A stretch of 64,000 nucleotides of DNA from Gammaproteobacteria bacterium (GTDB lineage: Bacteria; Pseudomonadota; Gammaproteobacteria; Burkholderiales; Gallionellaceae), in contig JAHJNJ010000041.1 in NCBI GenBank assembly GCA_018820925.1, forward strand, positions 37,855-101,854, read 5' to 3'. Position 1 is the first letter of the stretch, and each line of letters starts with the position of its first letter. Below the pieces are notes generated by a model, which was given only the letters and a program-made list of their open reading frames with translations, was not told the DNA's origin and did no database searches. Shown in pieces: positions 33,159 through 41,744 of the stretch. The position numbers were made by a program, and so were the translations under genes.

Positions 33159-35555
33159 ATGGCGATTCCGGGACAAGGCAATGTGAACGAGATGGGACTG
33201 CGGTTGGAGTTCACCAAGAACCTCAATCAGGTGACCAACAAGATTCACGCCACCAGTAACATTGACGAGATCATGCTCGATGTCAGCAAGGACATCTGTG
33301 CATTGTTCAACGCAGACCGGCTGACTATATATGTGGTGGGAGAAGACAAGGCGTCGCTGATTTCCAAGGTCAAGACCGGACTGAACTCGTTCAAGGATCT
33401 GAAGTTGCCCATCGCCGAACAGAGCATCGCCGGCTATGCCGCTTTTCACAAGAAGATGCTCAACATCAAGGATGTCTACGACGAGCATGAGCTGGCGAAA
33501 TTCAGTACGACCCTGCGTTTTCTGCAGGATGTAGACCGTCGCACCGGTTATCGCACCAAGCAGATGCTGGTGGCGCCCATTGTCGATGTGGAAGGCGGCG
33601 AACTGATCGGGGTGATGCAGGTCATCAACAACAAGGCGGGAATCCCTTTTCTTGCCATGGTGGAAGAGGGTGCGCGCGAACTGACCCAGACCTTGGCGGT
33701 TGCGCTCAAACAGCGCCAGCAGCAAGCGGGCACGGTCAAGACCAAATACGATTACCTCGTTTCCGATGCCGTGCTGTCGGCCGCCGAATTTGAACTCGCG
33801 ACACGTACCGCGCGGCGCAAAGGAGTGGATGTAGAAGATGTGCTGCTGGACGAGTTTCAGGTCAAGCCCGAGGCGTTGGGCAAGGCGCTGTCCAGTTTCT
33901 TTGGCGTGCCTTACGAACCGTTCAAGTCGGATCGAATCAAGCCTTCCGAGTTGTTGCGCAACCTCAGGCGCGAGTATGTGGAGACCAGCCACTGGGTGCC
34001 GGTCGATGATACGCATGAAGGCGTGGTCATTCTCACCACCGACCCGGAGCGGATACAGGCGTCGCGCGTCGTTAACAATATCTTCCCCAAGAACCGCCTG
34101 ATCTACAAAGTCTGCACACAGCGCGAATTCAAAGCCACGCTCGACTTGTTTTATGGCGGTGGCAGCACTGCGGGGGCTGGCGACGTCACCGGCAGCTATG
34201 AAGATCTGGGAAGCATGGATGACTTGCTGACCTCGTTGGGGGGGGATGAGGAGGAATCGGGCACTGTCAGCCAGGACGATGTCAGCGCGGCGGCCGACAA
34301 TGAACTGGTCAAGCTGGTCAACAAGATCATTATCGATGCCTACAAGATGGGTGCATCGGATATCCATATCGAACCGCAACCGGGCAAGCTCAAGACCCTG
34401 GTGCGTCTGCGCAAAGACGGATCGTTGCTGAACTATATCGAGGTGCCCGCCACCTACCGCAACGCGATGATCACCCGCCTCAAGATCATGTGCGATCTCG
34501 ACATTTCCGAAAAACGCAAACCCCAGGACGGCAAGATCAAGTTCAAGAAATACGGTCCGCTGGATATCGAGTTGCGCGTGGCGACCATTCCCTCGCAGGG
34601 AGGCGTTGAAGATGTGGTGATGCGTATTCTGGCTTCCGGCGAACCCATTCCGCTGGATAACATGGGCTTCTCGGTGCGCAACCTGGATCTGGTGAAGAAG
34701 ACGATCGCCAAGCCCTATGGTTTGTTCTTCGTGTGCGGCCCCACCGGTTCCGGTAAAACGACCACGCTGCACTCGATCCTGAAATACATCAACAAGCCGG
34801 ATACCAAGATATGGACGGTGGAAGATCCGGTGGAAATCACGCAACGAGGCCTGCGTCAGGTACAGGTCAACAAGAAGGCCGGACTCGACTTCGCCTCGAT
34901 CATGCGTTCTTTCCTGCGTGCCGACCCGGACGTGATCATGGTCGGCGAAATGCGCGACAAGGAAACGGTCTCCACCGGCATTGAAGCTTCGCTCACCGGT
35001 CACCTGGTATTCGCTACTTTGCACACCAACAGTGCGCCGGAATCGATCGTGCGTTTGCTCGACATGGGCATGGATCCGTTCAACTTCGCCGACGCCTTGC
35101 TCGGCATCCTGGCACAGCGTCTGGCCAAGCGCCTGTGCAAGGATTGCAAAAAGGCGCATATTGCATCCCAGGACGAGATCAAATCGCTGCTCACCGAGTT
35201 TGCCGAAGAAATGCGCAATACAGCAACTTGGAAAAAAGACCCCAATACTGCGTTCAAAAATTTGTATGGCGAATGGGTCAAGTTGTTCGGCGATGCGAAA
35301 GGTCAGATCACCTTGTATGAAAAGGTCGGTTGCGACAAATGTTCGAACACGGGTTATCGCGGGCGCGTCGGCTTGCATGAATTGCTGATCGGCACCGATC
35401 CGGTAAAGAAGGCCATTCAGGATCACGCGCACGTTGCCGAACTGCTGGCGCTTGCACTGGAAGAGGGGATGCGCACCCTGAAGCAGGATGGTATCGAAAA
35501 GGTATTGAGCGGCATCACCGACATCCATCAGGTGCGCGCCGTATGTATCAAGTAA
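33159..35555 (+). CDS. GAF-domain PilB/GspE-type ATPase
   Basis: A 798-residue ATPase of the type II secretion/type IV pilus assembly family. An amino-terminal GAF sensor (about 20-185) precedes an MshEN-like region (about 195-310), an acidic linker and the ATPase. Motifs: Walker A GPTGSGKTT near 526, the Asp box ELRVATIPSQ, Walker B VIMVGEMRD and the His box HLVFATLHTN. The zinc tetracysteine CKDC (near 660) and CDKC (near 724) is present, as in PilB/GspE extension ATPases. The GAF domain is an unusual addition. The ATG at 33159 has GAGGAG upstream. A pilin gene lies three genes downstream. Confidence 0.88.
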   Translation: MAIPGQGNVNEMGLRLEFTKNLNQVTNKIHATSNIDEIMLDVSKDICALFNADRLTIYVVGEDKASLISKVKTGLNSFKDLKLPIAEQSIAGYAAFHKKMLNIKDVYDEHELAKFSTTLRFLQDVDRRTGYRTKQMLVAPIVDVEGGELIGVMQVINNKAGIPFLAMVEEGARELTQTLAVALKQRQQQAGTVKTKYDYLVSDAVLSAAEFELATRTARRKGVDVEDVLLDEFQVKPEALGKALSSFFGVPYEPFKSDRIKPSELLRNLRREYVETSHWVPVDDTHEGVVILTTDPERIQASRVVNNIFPKNRLIYKVCTQREFKATLDLFYGGGSTAGAGDVTGSYEDLGSMDDLLTSLGGDEEESGTVSQDDVSAAADNELVKLVNKIIIDAYKMGASDIHIEPQPGKLKTLVRLRKDGSLLNYIEVPATYRNAMITRLKIMCDLDISEKRKPQDGKIKFKKYGPLDIELRVATIPSQGGVEDVVMRILASGEPIPLDNMGFSVRNLDLVKKTIAKPYGLFFVCGPTGSGKTTTLHSILKYINKPDTKIWTVEDPVEITQRGLRQVQVNKKAGLDFASIMRSFLRADPDVIMVGEMRDKETVSTGIEASLTGHLVFATLHTNSAPESIVRLLDMGMDPFNFADALLGILAQRLAKRLCKDCKKAHIASQDEIKSLLTEFAEEMRNTATWKKDPNTAFKNLYGEWVKLFGDAKGQITLYEKVGCDKCSNTGYRGRVGLHELLIGTDPVKKAIQDHAHVAELLALALEEGMRTLKQDGIEKVLSGITDIHQVRAVCIK

Positions 35556-35565
35556 AAAGGATTCA

Positions 35566-37200
35566 ATGGAAACCGCCAAAGTAAAAGCTTATATGGCGGA
35601 AGAGCGGGCGCAGCGTGCCACGCTGGAAAGCCTGCTCAGCCGCCTCAACGATCTCAACGCCATCGGCGCTGCGTTGTCCAGCGAGCGCGATATCAATCGC
35701 CTGCTGGAAAGCATCCTGACTGCGGCGCGCAAGATCACCAATGCCGACGCCGGGACGCTGTATCTGGTGGATGCGGACAAGCAGGTGTTGACCTTTGAGA
35801 TATTGCACAACGATTCGCTCAAAATCCGCATGGGCGGCACCTCCGGCAACCCGATCCCGTTCTACCCGATCGCGCTGTATCACGACGGCAACCCGAATCT
35901 GGCGATGGTGGTGAGTTATTCCGTACTGCGCGGCGAGACCGTCAACATTCCGGATGCCTACACTGCCGAAGGTTTCGATTTTTCCGGCACGAAAAATTTC
36001 GACGCCAAGACCGGCTACCGCTCGCGGTCTTTTTTATCGGTGCCGATGCGCAACCACGAACACGAGATCATCGGCGTGTTGCAGCTTATCAATGCGTTGG
36101 ATGCAACGAACGGCGAGGTCAAACAGTTCTCCAAGGACGACCAGCAACTGCTCGAATCGCTGGCGTCGCAGGCCGCCATCGCCCTGAGCAACCGCAGGCT
36201 GATCCAGCAACTCGAGGAATTGTTCGAGTCGTTGATCAATCTGATCAACACCGCCATCGACGACAAATCGCCCTACACCGGCGGCCATTGCGCGCGCGTT
36301 CCCGCGCTGACCATGCTGCTGGCCGAAGCGGCCAATCGCGCCAAACCGGAGGCGCTCAAAGGCTTCAACCTGACTGACAAGGATCGCTACGAACTCAAGA
36401 TCGCCGGCTTGTTGCACGATTGCGGCAAAATCACCACGCCGGTGCATGTGGTGGACAAATCCACCAAGCTGCAAACCATCTATGACCGTATCCACCAGAT
36501 CGATACCCGTTTCGAGGTGCTCAAGCGCGATGCCGAGATTGAAATGCTCAAGGGTGCAAGAACACAGGCTGAATATGCGGCGCAAGTCCGGCAATTGGAC
36601 GATGACCGTGAATTTCTGCGCCGCTGCAACATCGGTTCGGAAAAAATGCAGGATGCCGATATCGCCCGTGTGCAGCAGATTGCCAGTTATCAATGGCGCG
36701 ACTTGCGCGGGCAGCAGGCCAATTTCCTGAGCGCGGAAGAAGTGGAAAACCTCACCATTCGCGCCGGCACCCTCACGGCGGCGGAACGCGAGATCATCAA
36801 TCACCACATCAATGTCACCATCAAGATGCTGGAAGCGCTGCCCTGGCCGAACCATCTCAAGCGCGTGCCGGAATATGCAGGCGGGCACCACGAACGCATG
36901 GACGGCAAAGGCTACCCCAAGGGACTGACGCGCGAGCAGATGCCGGTGCAGGCCAGGATCATGGGTATCGCCGACATTTTCGAAGCCTTGACCGCCAAAG
37001 ACCGCCCCTACAAGGAGGGTAAGACGCTGACCGAATCGTTGACCATCTTGGGCAAGTTCAAGCAAAACGGGCATATCGACCCCGACCTGTTCGACGTATT
37101 CATACGCGAAAAGGTCTATCTCACCTACGCCAAACAGTTTCTGGCGGCGGAGCAGATCGACGCAGTCGATGAAAGCAAAATTCCTGGCTATGTCCCTTGA
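35566..37200 (+). CDS. GAF and HD-GYP domain protein, probable c-di-GMP phosphodiesterase
   Basis: A 544-residue cytoplasmic protein. A short coiled start leads to a GAF domain (about 25-215) and an HD-GYP domain. The HD residues are in LLHDCGKI near 286 and the GYP segment is HHERMDGKGYPKGL near 443, both with canonical metal and substrate residues. Between them is about 110 residues of mostly helical, charged sequence that the usual domain does not have. The likely reaction is c-di-GMP hydrolysis. It starts 11 bases after the ATPase gene and ends the operon before a terminator. Confidence 0.88.
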   Translation: METAKVKAYMAEERAQRATLESLLSRLNDLNAIGAALSSERDINRLLESILTAARKITNADAGTLYLVDADKQVLTFEILHNDSLKIRMGGTSGNPIPFYPIALYHDGNPNLAMVVSYSVLRGETVNIPDAYTAEGFDFSGTKNFDAKTGYRSRSFLSVPMRNHEHEIIGVLQLINALDATNGEVKQFSKDDQQLLESLASQAAIALSNRRLIQQLEELFESLINLINTAIDDKSPYTGGHCARVPALTMLLAEAANRAKPEALKGFNLTDKDRYELKIAGLLHDCGKITTPVHVVDKSTKLQTIYDRIHQIDTRFEVLKRDAEIEMLKGARTQAEYAAQVRQLDDDREFLRRCNIGSEKMQDADIARVQQIASYQWRDLRGQQANFLSAEEVENLTIRAGTLTAAEREIINHHINVTIKMLEALPWPNHLKRVPEYAGGHHERMDGKGYPKGLTREQMPVQARIMGIADIFEALTAKDRPYKEGKTLTESLTILGKFKQNGHIDPDLFDVFIREKVYLTYAKQFLAAEQIDAVDESKIPGYVP

Positions 37201-37241
37201 CCGGGTTAATTTCAACATATCTTAAAAAAAGTGACAAATAT

Positions 37242-37265
37242 CGTCAGTTGCCTGACGCTTTTTTT
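37242..37265 (+). terminator. Terminator of the kinase-cyclase-ATPase operon
   Basis: CGTCAG-TTGC-CTGACG is a 6-bp hairpin followed by C and seven T. It separates the signalling operon from the pilin promoter. Confidence 0.8.
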
Positions 37266-37355
37266 GATCCTAGCATGTACGGCATTTTGTCCGGATAGAT
37301 GATATTGGGCCGCCAAGCCAATAACGACGGCGTTTTTTTGCACAGGTTTACCAGT

Positions 37356-37371
37356 TGGCACGGCTTCTGCT
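37356..37371 (+). promoter_or_regulatory. Sigma-54 promoter of the pilin gene
   Basis: TGGCACG-N4-CTGCT has the exact -24 element and a -12 element with one deviation (C for T) at correct spacing. Predicted start is near 37382, 60 bases before the pilin ATG. Pilin genes are commonly controlled by sigma-54 with PilS/PilR; those genes are not in this window. Confidence 0.8.
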
Positions 37372-37441
37372 ACTATCCACATGCACACCTCGTGTGTAGC
37401 CCGCAAACAGGCAACGATAATTTTATTATGAGGAGCTCAAC

Positions 37442-37978
37442 ATGAAACAAATTCAAAAAGGTTTCACCCTGATCGAACTGATGATCGTGGTTGCGATTAT
37501 CGGTATCTTGGCCGCAGTAGCATTGCCTGCGTATCAGGATTACTCAGTACGTGCAAAACTTTCCGAAGGTCAGAGTCTGGCTTCTGCAATCGGCAAGGAT
37601 ATGGGCGCTGCTTTTATGACCGACGGCATGAATGGTGTTACTGCCTATGCTAATGCAGTTAATGGTCAACCGCCGGCATCCAAATATGTAACAAGCATTG
37701 CGGTTGATCCAGCTAACGGCATGATTACCATCACCTATAATGCTGCAACCGTGGGTAGTATCCCGGCTGCTGCGACACTGACTATGTCGCCTAGCATCAA
37801 CCCTGGCGGCCCTGCTCCTGTAAATTTGACCCTTCCGGCAGCCGAGGCTGCAGGTACCACTGGTACTATCGACTGGGGATGTTCGTCGGTTACGAGTATT
37901 GCTGCGGGCCTCAAGGGTCTTCCCATACTGGCAGCCGGCACAATGCCCGCACGTTACGTGCCAGCCGAGTGCAAGTAA
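37442..37978 (+). CDS. pilA: Type IV pilin (PilA-like major pilin)
   Basis: A 178-residue type IVa pilin precursor. The short basic leader MKQIQKG is followed by the peptidase site and the hydrophobic helix [19 protein letters not shown] with Glu5 of the mature protein. Two late cysteines (in DWGCSS and PAECK) should form the carboxy-terminal disulfide loop. The ATG has GAGGAG upstream. It stands alone between a sigma-54 promoter and a strong terminator. No other pilus structural gene is in the window, so whether the neighbouring GAF-ATPase assembles it is an open question. Confidence 0.93.
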   Translation: MKQIQKGFTLIELMIVVAIIGILAAVALPAYQDYSVRAKLSEGQSLASAIGKDMGAAFMTDGMNGVTAYANAVNGQPPASKYVTSIAVDPANGMITITYNAATVGSIPAAATLTMSPSINPGGPAPVNLTLPAAEAAGTTGTIDWGCSSVTSIAAGLKGLPILAAGTMPARYVPAECK

Positions 37979-38027
37979 TTGCATGATGCATAGATGGGTT
38001 GAGCATAGCTGATCTCATCAAGTCATG

Positions 38028-38054
38028 AAGCCCCTCCTTGAGAGGGGCTTTTTT
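38028..38054 (+). terminator. Terminator of the pilin gene
   Basis: AAGCCCCTC-CTTGA-GAGGGGCTT is a 9-bp stem followed by a run of T. It ends the pilin transcript and lies four bases before the intron fragment. Confidence 0.9.
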
Positions 38055-38057
38055 TAT

Positions 38058-38265
38058 GGTGCGCCCAGCATGGGCGCACTCTTGAGGGTAAAAGTCCCAC
38101 CGTAGGTTGATCACAGCGAACGAAGCGAAGCGCAACTGCATGATGGTGACTGAGTGTGGAGAGGATGCGTGGAGTGAAGCTGCGAACCGATGAACAAGAG
38201 TCAGATAGAAGAGGAGACGTTGCCGACCAGGGCGAGCGGGCAAGCAGCCGCGAAGCTTTTGTGGT
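38058..38265 (+). mobile_element. Group II intron 5' remnant (domain I)
   Basis: The sequence begins with the group II intron consensus GTGCG and continues GCCCAGCATGGGCGCACTC, then GAGGGT-N4-AGTCCC. This is the domain I start seen in bacterial class C introns. Further intron-like text runs to about 38265. No maturase gene, domain V or 3' end is visible before flhD, so it is truncated. Insertion just behind an intrinsic terminator is the known habit of class C introns. The right limit is approximate. Confidence 0.7.
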
Positions 38266-38367
38266 GAGATTCGTGAAAATCGAAAATTACCCTAAAGTTT
38301 TCAAAATCCCCGCCGATAAACAATTCGTGCGTCTGATTGCGTCCCCTCGCGTCGGCAAGCACAACTC

Positions 38368-38416
38368 GGAACACCCCCATTGGCTTAATGCCAACGGGGG
38401 TGTTCCGGTTATTTTG
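38368..38416 (+). terminator. Strong hairpin upstream of flhD
   Basis: GGAACACCCCC (38368-38378) pairs perfectly with GGGGGTGTTCC (38396-38406), with a further 4-bp inner stem, followed by a T-rich stretch. It may terminate transcription from upstream and so insulate flhDC. Apart from the items listed, the 552-base gap between pilA and flhD holds no gene. Confidence 0.65.
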
Positions 38417-38438
38417 TAAGTCATATTCCTACACGATA

Positions 38439-38455
38439 ATCGGAAATCCTCCGAT
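38439..38455. promoter_or_regulatory. Dyad ATCGGA-N5-TCCGAT upstream of flhD
   Basis: A perfect 6-bp inverted repeat with a 5-base centre lies 76 bases before the flhD ATG. Many regulators act on flhDC promoters, so this is a candidate operator; no protein can be assigned. Confidence 0.35.
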
Positions 38456-38530
38456 ATTTTCCTTGGCTTATCTCGCAGAAGATGCAAGCGTCGTAACAAG
38501 ACATCACACTGTTTAAGCGAGGGGACCGCA

Positions 38531-38851
38531 ATGAACACTAATCAATTGCATGAAGAAATCAGGGAAACCAATCTTTCCTACATGATGCTGGCACAGCAAA
38601 TGATCCGCGATGACAAGGCCAGCGCGATTTTCCGGCTCGGGGTGAGCGAGGAGCTGGCTGATCTGATCGTCGGACTTTCTCCGGCGCAGATGCTCAAGAT
38701 GGCCGGGTCGAACATGTTGTTGTGCTGTTTCCGGTTTGACGAGCGTCTGCTGCTCAACATGGTTACCGATTACAACAAGGACAGGATGATGTCGCAGGCG
38801 CATGCCACCATCCTGATGGCAGGGCAACCCGCCGAAACGCTGGCGCTCTGA
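38531..38851 (+). CDS. flhD: Flagellar master regulator subunit FlhD
   Basis: FlhD forms the FlhD4C2 complex that switches on class II flagellar genes with sigma-70. The 106-residue product has the family pattern: LHEEIRETNLSYMMLAQQMI, a central FRLGVSEELADLI helix-turn-helix-like region and CCFRFDERLLLNM. Length is normal for betaproteobacteria. flhC follows after 12 bases. The presence of flhDC rather than FleQ/FlrA fixes the regulatory scheme of the motility genes that follow. Confidence 0.96.
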   Translation: MNTNQLHEEIRETNLSYMMLAQQMIRDDKASAIFRLGVSEELADLIVGLSPAQMLKMAGSNMLLCCFRFDERLLLNMVTDYNKDRMMSQAHATILMAGQPAETLAL

Positions 38852-38863
38852 GCGGCGGAAATC

Positions 38864-39406
38864 ATGAAAAACAAGAGCGTTGTGAACGAAGCCCGCGAAA
38901 TACAGATTGCGGTCGATCTTATCCAGTTGGGCGCGCGCCTGCAGTTGTTGCAGGAAGAGACAGGCCTGAGTCGCGAGCGCTTGCTGCGGCTGTACAAGGA
39001 AGTCAAAGGCGAGTCGCCATCCAAGGGCATGCTGCCCTACTCAACCGACTGGTTCATGAGTTGGTTGCCGAATATTCATTCCTCTTTATTTATGGGCATT
39101 CATCAGTACCTGATGAAAAATGCCAGTGTCTCCGGCGTCGAGGCGCTGATCAAGAGTTACCGTTTGTATCTTGAGCAGGTGGCAGTCACGACGGGAGAAA
39201 ATGTATTGAGCATTACCCGGGCCTGGTTCCTGGTTCGTTTTTTCGATGCGAAGATGCTGCAACTGACGACATGCAAGGAGTGCGGCGGGCAATTCGTCGT
39301 GCATACCAACGAGCTGTGCAGCGACTATACTTGCGGTATTTGCCGTCCCCCATCCAGGGCCGGGAAAACGAAAAAGGCTGCGCAAGCAGAAGCAGCGACC
39401 GCCTAA
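38864..39406 (+). CDS. flhC: Flagellar master regulator subunit FlhC
   Basis: FlhC is the DNA-binding subunit of FlhD4C2. The 180-residue protein has the helical region RLQLLQEETGLSRERLLRLY and the four zinc-binding cysteines in TCKECGG (two) and DYTCGIC (two). Length is normal. The TAA stop codon is also the first three bases of a sigma-28-like promoter for the genes downstream. Confidence 0.96.
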   Translation: MKNKSVVNEAREIQIAVDLIQLGARLQLLQEETGLSRERLLRLYKEVKGESPSKGMLPYSTDWFMSWLPNIHSSLFMGIHQYLMKNASVSGVEALIKSYRLYLEQVAVTTGENVLSITRAWFLVRFFDAKMLQLTTCKECGGQFVVHTNELCSDYTCGICRPPSRAGKTKKAAQAEAATA

Positions 39407-39430
39407 AGTTCTTGCTTCGAGCGCCGCTAC
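39404..39430 (+). promoter_or_regulatory. Sigma-28 (FliA) promoter for motAB
   Basis: TAAAGTTC-N11-GCCGCTAC matches the flagellar consensus TAAAGTTT-N11-GCCGATAA at 13 of 16 positions with exact spacing. It begins on the flhC stop codon and lies 160 bases before motA, a gene class normally under FliA. fliA itself is encoded at 61479. Confidence 0.75.
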
Positions 39431-39590
39431 TACTGACGAGAGGGATCAGCAGTGGCGGCGTTGTCGCGTCTCAAATGCCGAAAAGTGGAAATGCCTGTGA
39501 ATTTGTATCTTGTTCCCTGCATGAGGAAGGTGCGTTGCTGCTACGATAGCGCAGTAGATTGGACAAGTCTCGACTTTTGGGAGCGGAATT

Positions 39591-40445
39591 ATGCTGGTGA
39601 TCCTTGGATATATTGTGGTGGCGTTTTCCGTGTTTGGCGGATTCGCGCTGGCAGGCGGACATCTGGCTGCCTTGTTGCAGCCAATCGAACTGTTGATGAT
39701 CGGGGGGGCTGCACTGGGCGCTTTCTTTGTGGGTAACAGCATGAAAGTGGTCAAGGCGACGCTCAAGGCTTTGCCAAGCGTGCTGAAGGGATCCAAATAC
39801 AACAAAGAAAATTACATGGAGCTGATGGCGCTGATGTATGAGCTGCTCGGCAAAGTGCGCAAAGAAGGCCTGATGTCGATTGAAAACGATGTTGAAAATC
39901 CGGATGAAAGCCCGGTGTTCGCCAAATATCCGATCATCGCTTCGGATCATCACGTGGTCGAATTCATGACCGATTATCTGCGCGTCATGGTCAGCGGCAA
40001 TCTCAATGCCATGGAAATCGAAAATTTGATGGATGTGGAAATCGAGACGCATCACCACGAGGCGATGGTGCCCGCGCATGTGATTTCCAAATTGGGAGAC
40101 GCGATGCCGGCATTCGGGATTGTCGCTGCGGTGATGGGCGTGGTGCATACCATGGAGTCGGTGGGCATTCCGCCGGCCGAGCTGGGCATATTGATCGCGC
40201 ATGCATTGGTGGGGACTTTTCTCGGTATTTTGCTGGCATACGGATTCGTCGGCCCGCTGGGCGGATTGCTGGAACAAAAAGCCGACGAGGGAACCAAGAT
40301 GCTCCAGGCCATCAAGGTGGTGCTGCTGGCGAATCTCAACGGCTATGCGCCGGCGATGGCAGTGGAGTTCGGCCGCAAGGTACTGAATTCGACGGAGCGT
40401 CCGGGCTTCCTGGAGCTGGAAGCGCATGTCAAACAAAAGCGCTAG
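39591..40445 (+). CDS. motA: Flagellar motor stator protein MotA
   Basis: MotA forms the five-subunit ring of the proton-driven stator. The 284-residue protein has four helices (about 2-22, 32-50, 170-192 and 203-222), the large cytoplasmic loop that meets FliG, and the conserved MPAFGIVAAVMGVVHTM segment with the proline residues near the ion path. Length is typical of the long MotA class. The ATG has GGAG about seven bases upstream. motB follows. Confidence 0.94.
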   Translation: MLVILGYIVVAFSVFGGFALAGGHLAALLQPIELLMIGGAALGAFFVGNSMKVVKATLKALPSVLKGSKYNKENYMELMALMYELLGKVRKEGLMSIENDVENPDESPVFAKYPIIASDHHVVEFMTDYLRVMVSGNLNAMEIENLMDVEIETHHHEAMVPAHVISKLGDAMPAFGIVAAVMGVVHTMESVGIPPAELGILIAHALVGTFLGILLAYGFVGPLGGLLEQKADEGTKMLQAIKVVLLANLNGYAPAMAVEFGRKVLNSTERPGFLELEAHVKQKR

Positions 40446-40479
40446 TCGTCTCCCGCAAACTCGTCGATAGAAACAGATC

Positions 40480-41520
40480 ATGGCGAACGAAGAAAAAAGA
40501 CCCATCGTCATCAAGCGCATCAAGAAAGTGGTGGGCGGTGGTCATGGCGGCGCGTGGAAAATCGCCTATGCCGACTTCGTGACGGCGATGATGGCATTTT
40601 TCCTGCTGATGTGGCTGCTGGGTTCCACTTCAAGAGGCGATTTGAACGGCATTTCGGAATATTTCAAAACGCCGCTCAAGGTCGCTTTGATGGGCGGATC
40701 GGGCAGCGGCGACAGCTCCAGCATCATCAAGGGGGGCGGGCAGGATCTTACGCGCAGCGAGGGCGAGGTGAAGTCGGGCGATCTGCCGCAGGAAAAGCGG
40801 ATTATCAATATCAAGGCAACGCAACAGGAATTTATGCGCATGCAACGCGTCAAGGAGCTGGAAAAGCTCAAGGAACTGAAAGCCAACATCGAGAAGGCAA
40901 TCGGGACCGACGCCAAGCTGCAGAAATTCAGGGACCAGATTCTGCTCGATCTGACTTCCGAAGGGTTGCGTGTGCAGATCGTGGACGAAAAGAATCGCCC
41001 CATGTTCCAGAGCGGCAGCGCCGATCTGGAGCCCTACACCAAGGACATCCTGCGCGAGATCGGCAAGATGCTGAACGAGATGCCCAACAAGATCAGCCTG
41101 TCCGGGCATACCGATGCGCAACCCTATGTCACATCAGACCGGCATTACAGCAACTGGGAGTTGTCGGCCGACCGGGCCAATGCTTCGCGGCGCGAGATGA
41201 TCGGCGGCGGTTTGGCGGAGGACAAGATCGTGCGCGTGGTCGGTTTGTCATCGGCCGTGCTGTTCGACAAGGCGCACCCGCTCAATCCGATCAATCGCCG
41301 CATCAGCATCATTGTGATGAACAAACGGGCGGAGGAAGCGGCTTTGAAGGACGGCGGCAGCGTCGATATCGATCCCGAAACAGGCGAGCTGTTGGATATG
41401 TCGCAACCGGATGCGGCTTCGGGTGTTGCCATGACAGCCCCGGCAGCTTCGGCGGTCGCGGCTGACGGGAGAGCGCAGGATGCAGATATGAGTCCCAGCG
41501 GGCCGCTCACGCTGCATTAA
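40480..41520 (+). CDS. motB: Flagellar motor stator protein MotB
   Basis: MotB anchors the stator to peptidoglycan. The 346-residue protein starts with a basic cytoplasmic tail, then one helix with the proton-carrying Asp in KIAYADFVTAMMAF. A plug and linker follow, and an OmpA-like domain (about 165-285) has LSGHTDAQPY and LSADRANASRR. The last 60 residues are an Ala/Pro/Asp-rich extension of unclear role. It pairs with motA 34 bases upstream. Confidence 0.94.
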   Translation: MANEEKRPIVIKRIKKVVGGGHGGAWKIAYADFVTAMMAFFLLMWLLGSTSRGDLNGISEYFKTPLKVALMGGSGSGDSSSIIKGGGQDLTRSEGEVKSGDLPQEKRIINIKATQQEFMRMQRVKELEKLKELKANIEKAIGTDAKLQKFRDQILLDLTSEGLRVQIVDEKNRPMFQSGSADLEPYTKDILREIGKMLNEMPNKISLSGHTDAQPYVTSDRHYSNWELSADRANASRREMIGGGLAEDKIVRVVGLSSAVLFDKAHPLNPINRRISIIVMNKRAEEAALKDGGSVDIDPETGELLDMSQPDAASGVAMTAPAASAVAADGRAQDADMSPSGPLTLH

Positions 41521-41744
41521 AGAATCGCAACCTCTTGCCGCTATGGAACCATGAGGCCGTTTTGCAAGAAAGGGAAAATTGAAGAAGAGGTTCGCATAAA
41601 TTGGCAAAACAGCCCGGAGGTGGTTTTCATGGCCTGTCGTGTTCCTGAACCGCAGAGGGGTGAAGAACCTGAACAAAAGCATGGGGCACCTCAAAGCAAT
41701 ATGGCTATGCATGACGAATAACTAATCAGTAACAGGTGGACAAA

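Noticed and set aside
33015..35579. An 854-codon open frame on the minus strand
   Set aside because: It lies opposite the GAF-ATPase gene, has no ribosome-binding site or family features, and its composition mirrors the real gene in GC-rich DNA.
41521..41744. A sigma-28 promoter directly before the first haem-type chemoreceptor
   Set aside because: CAAAGC and GACGAATAA elements are present but the spacing is wrong; nothing else was found in this gap.
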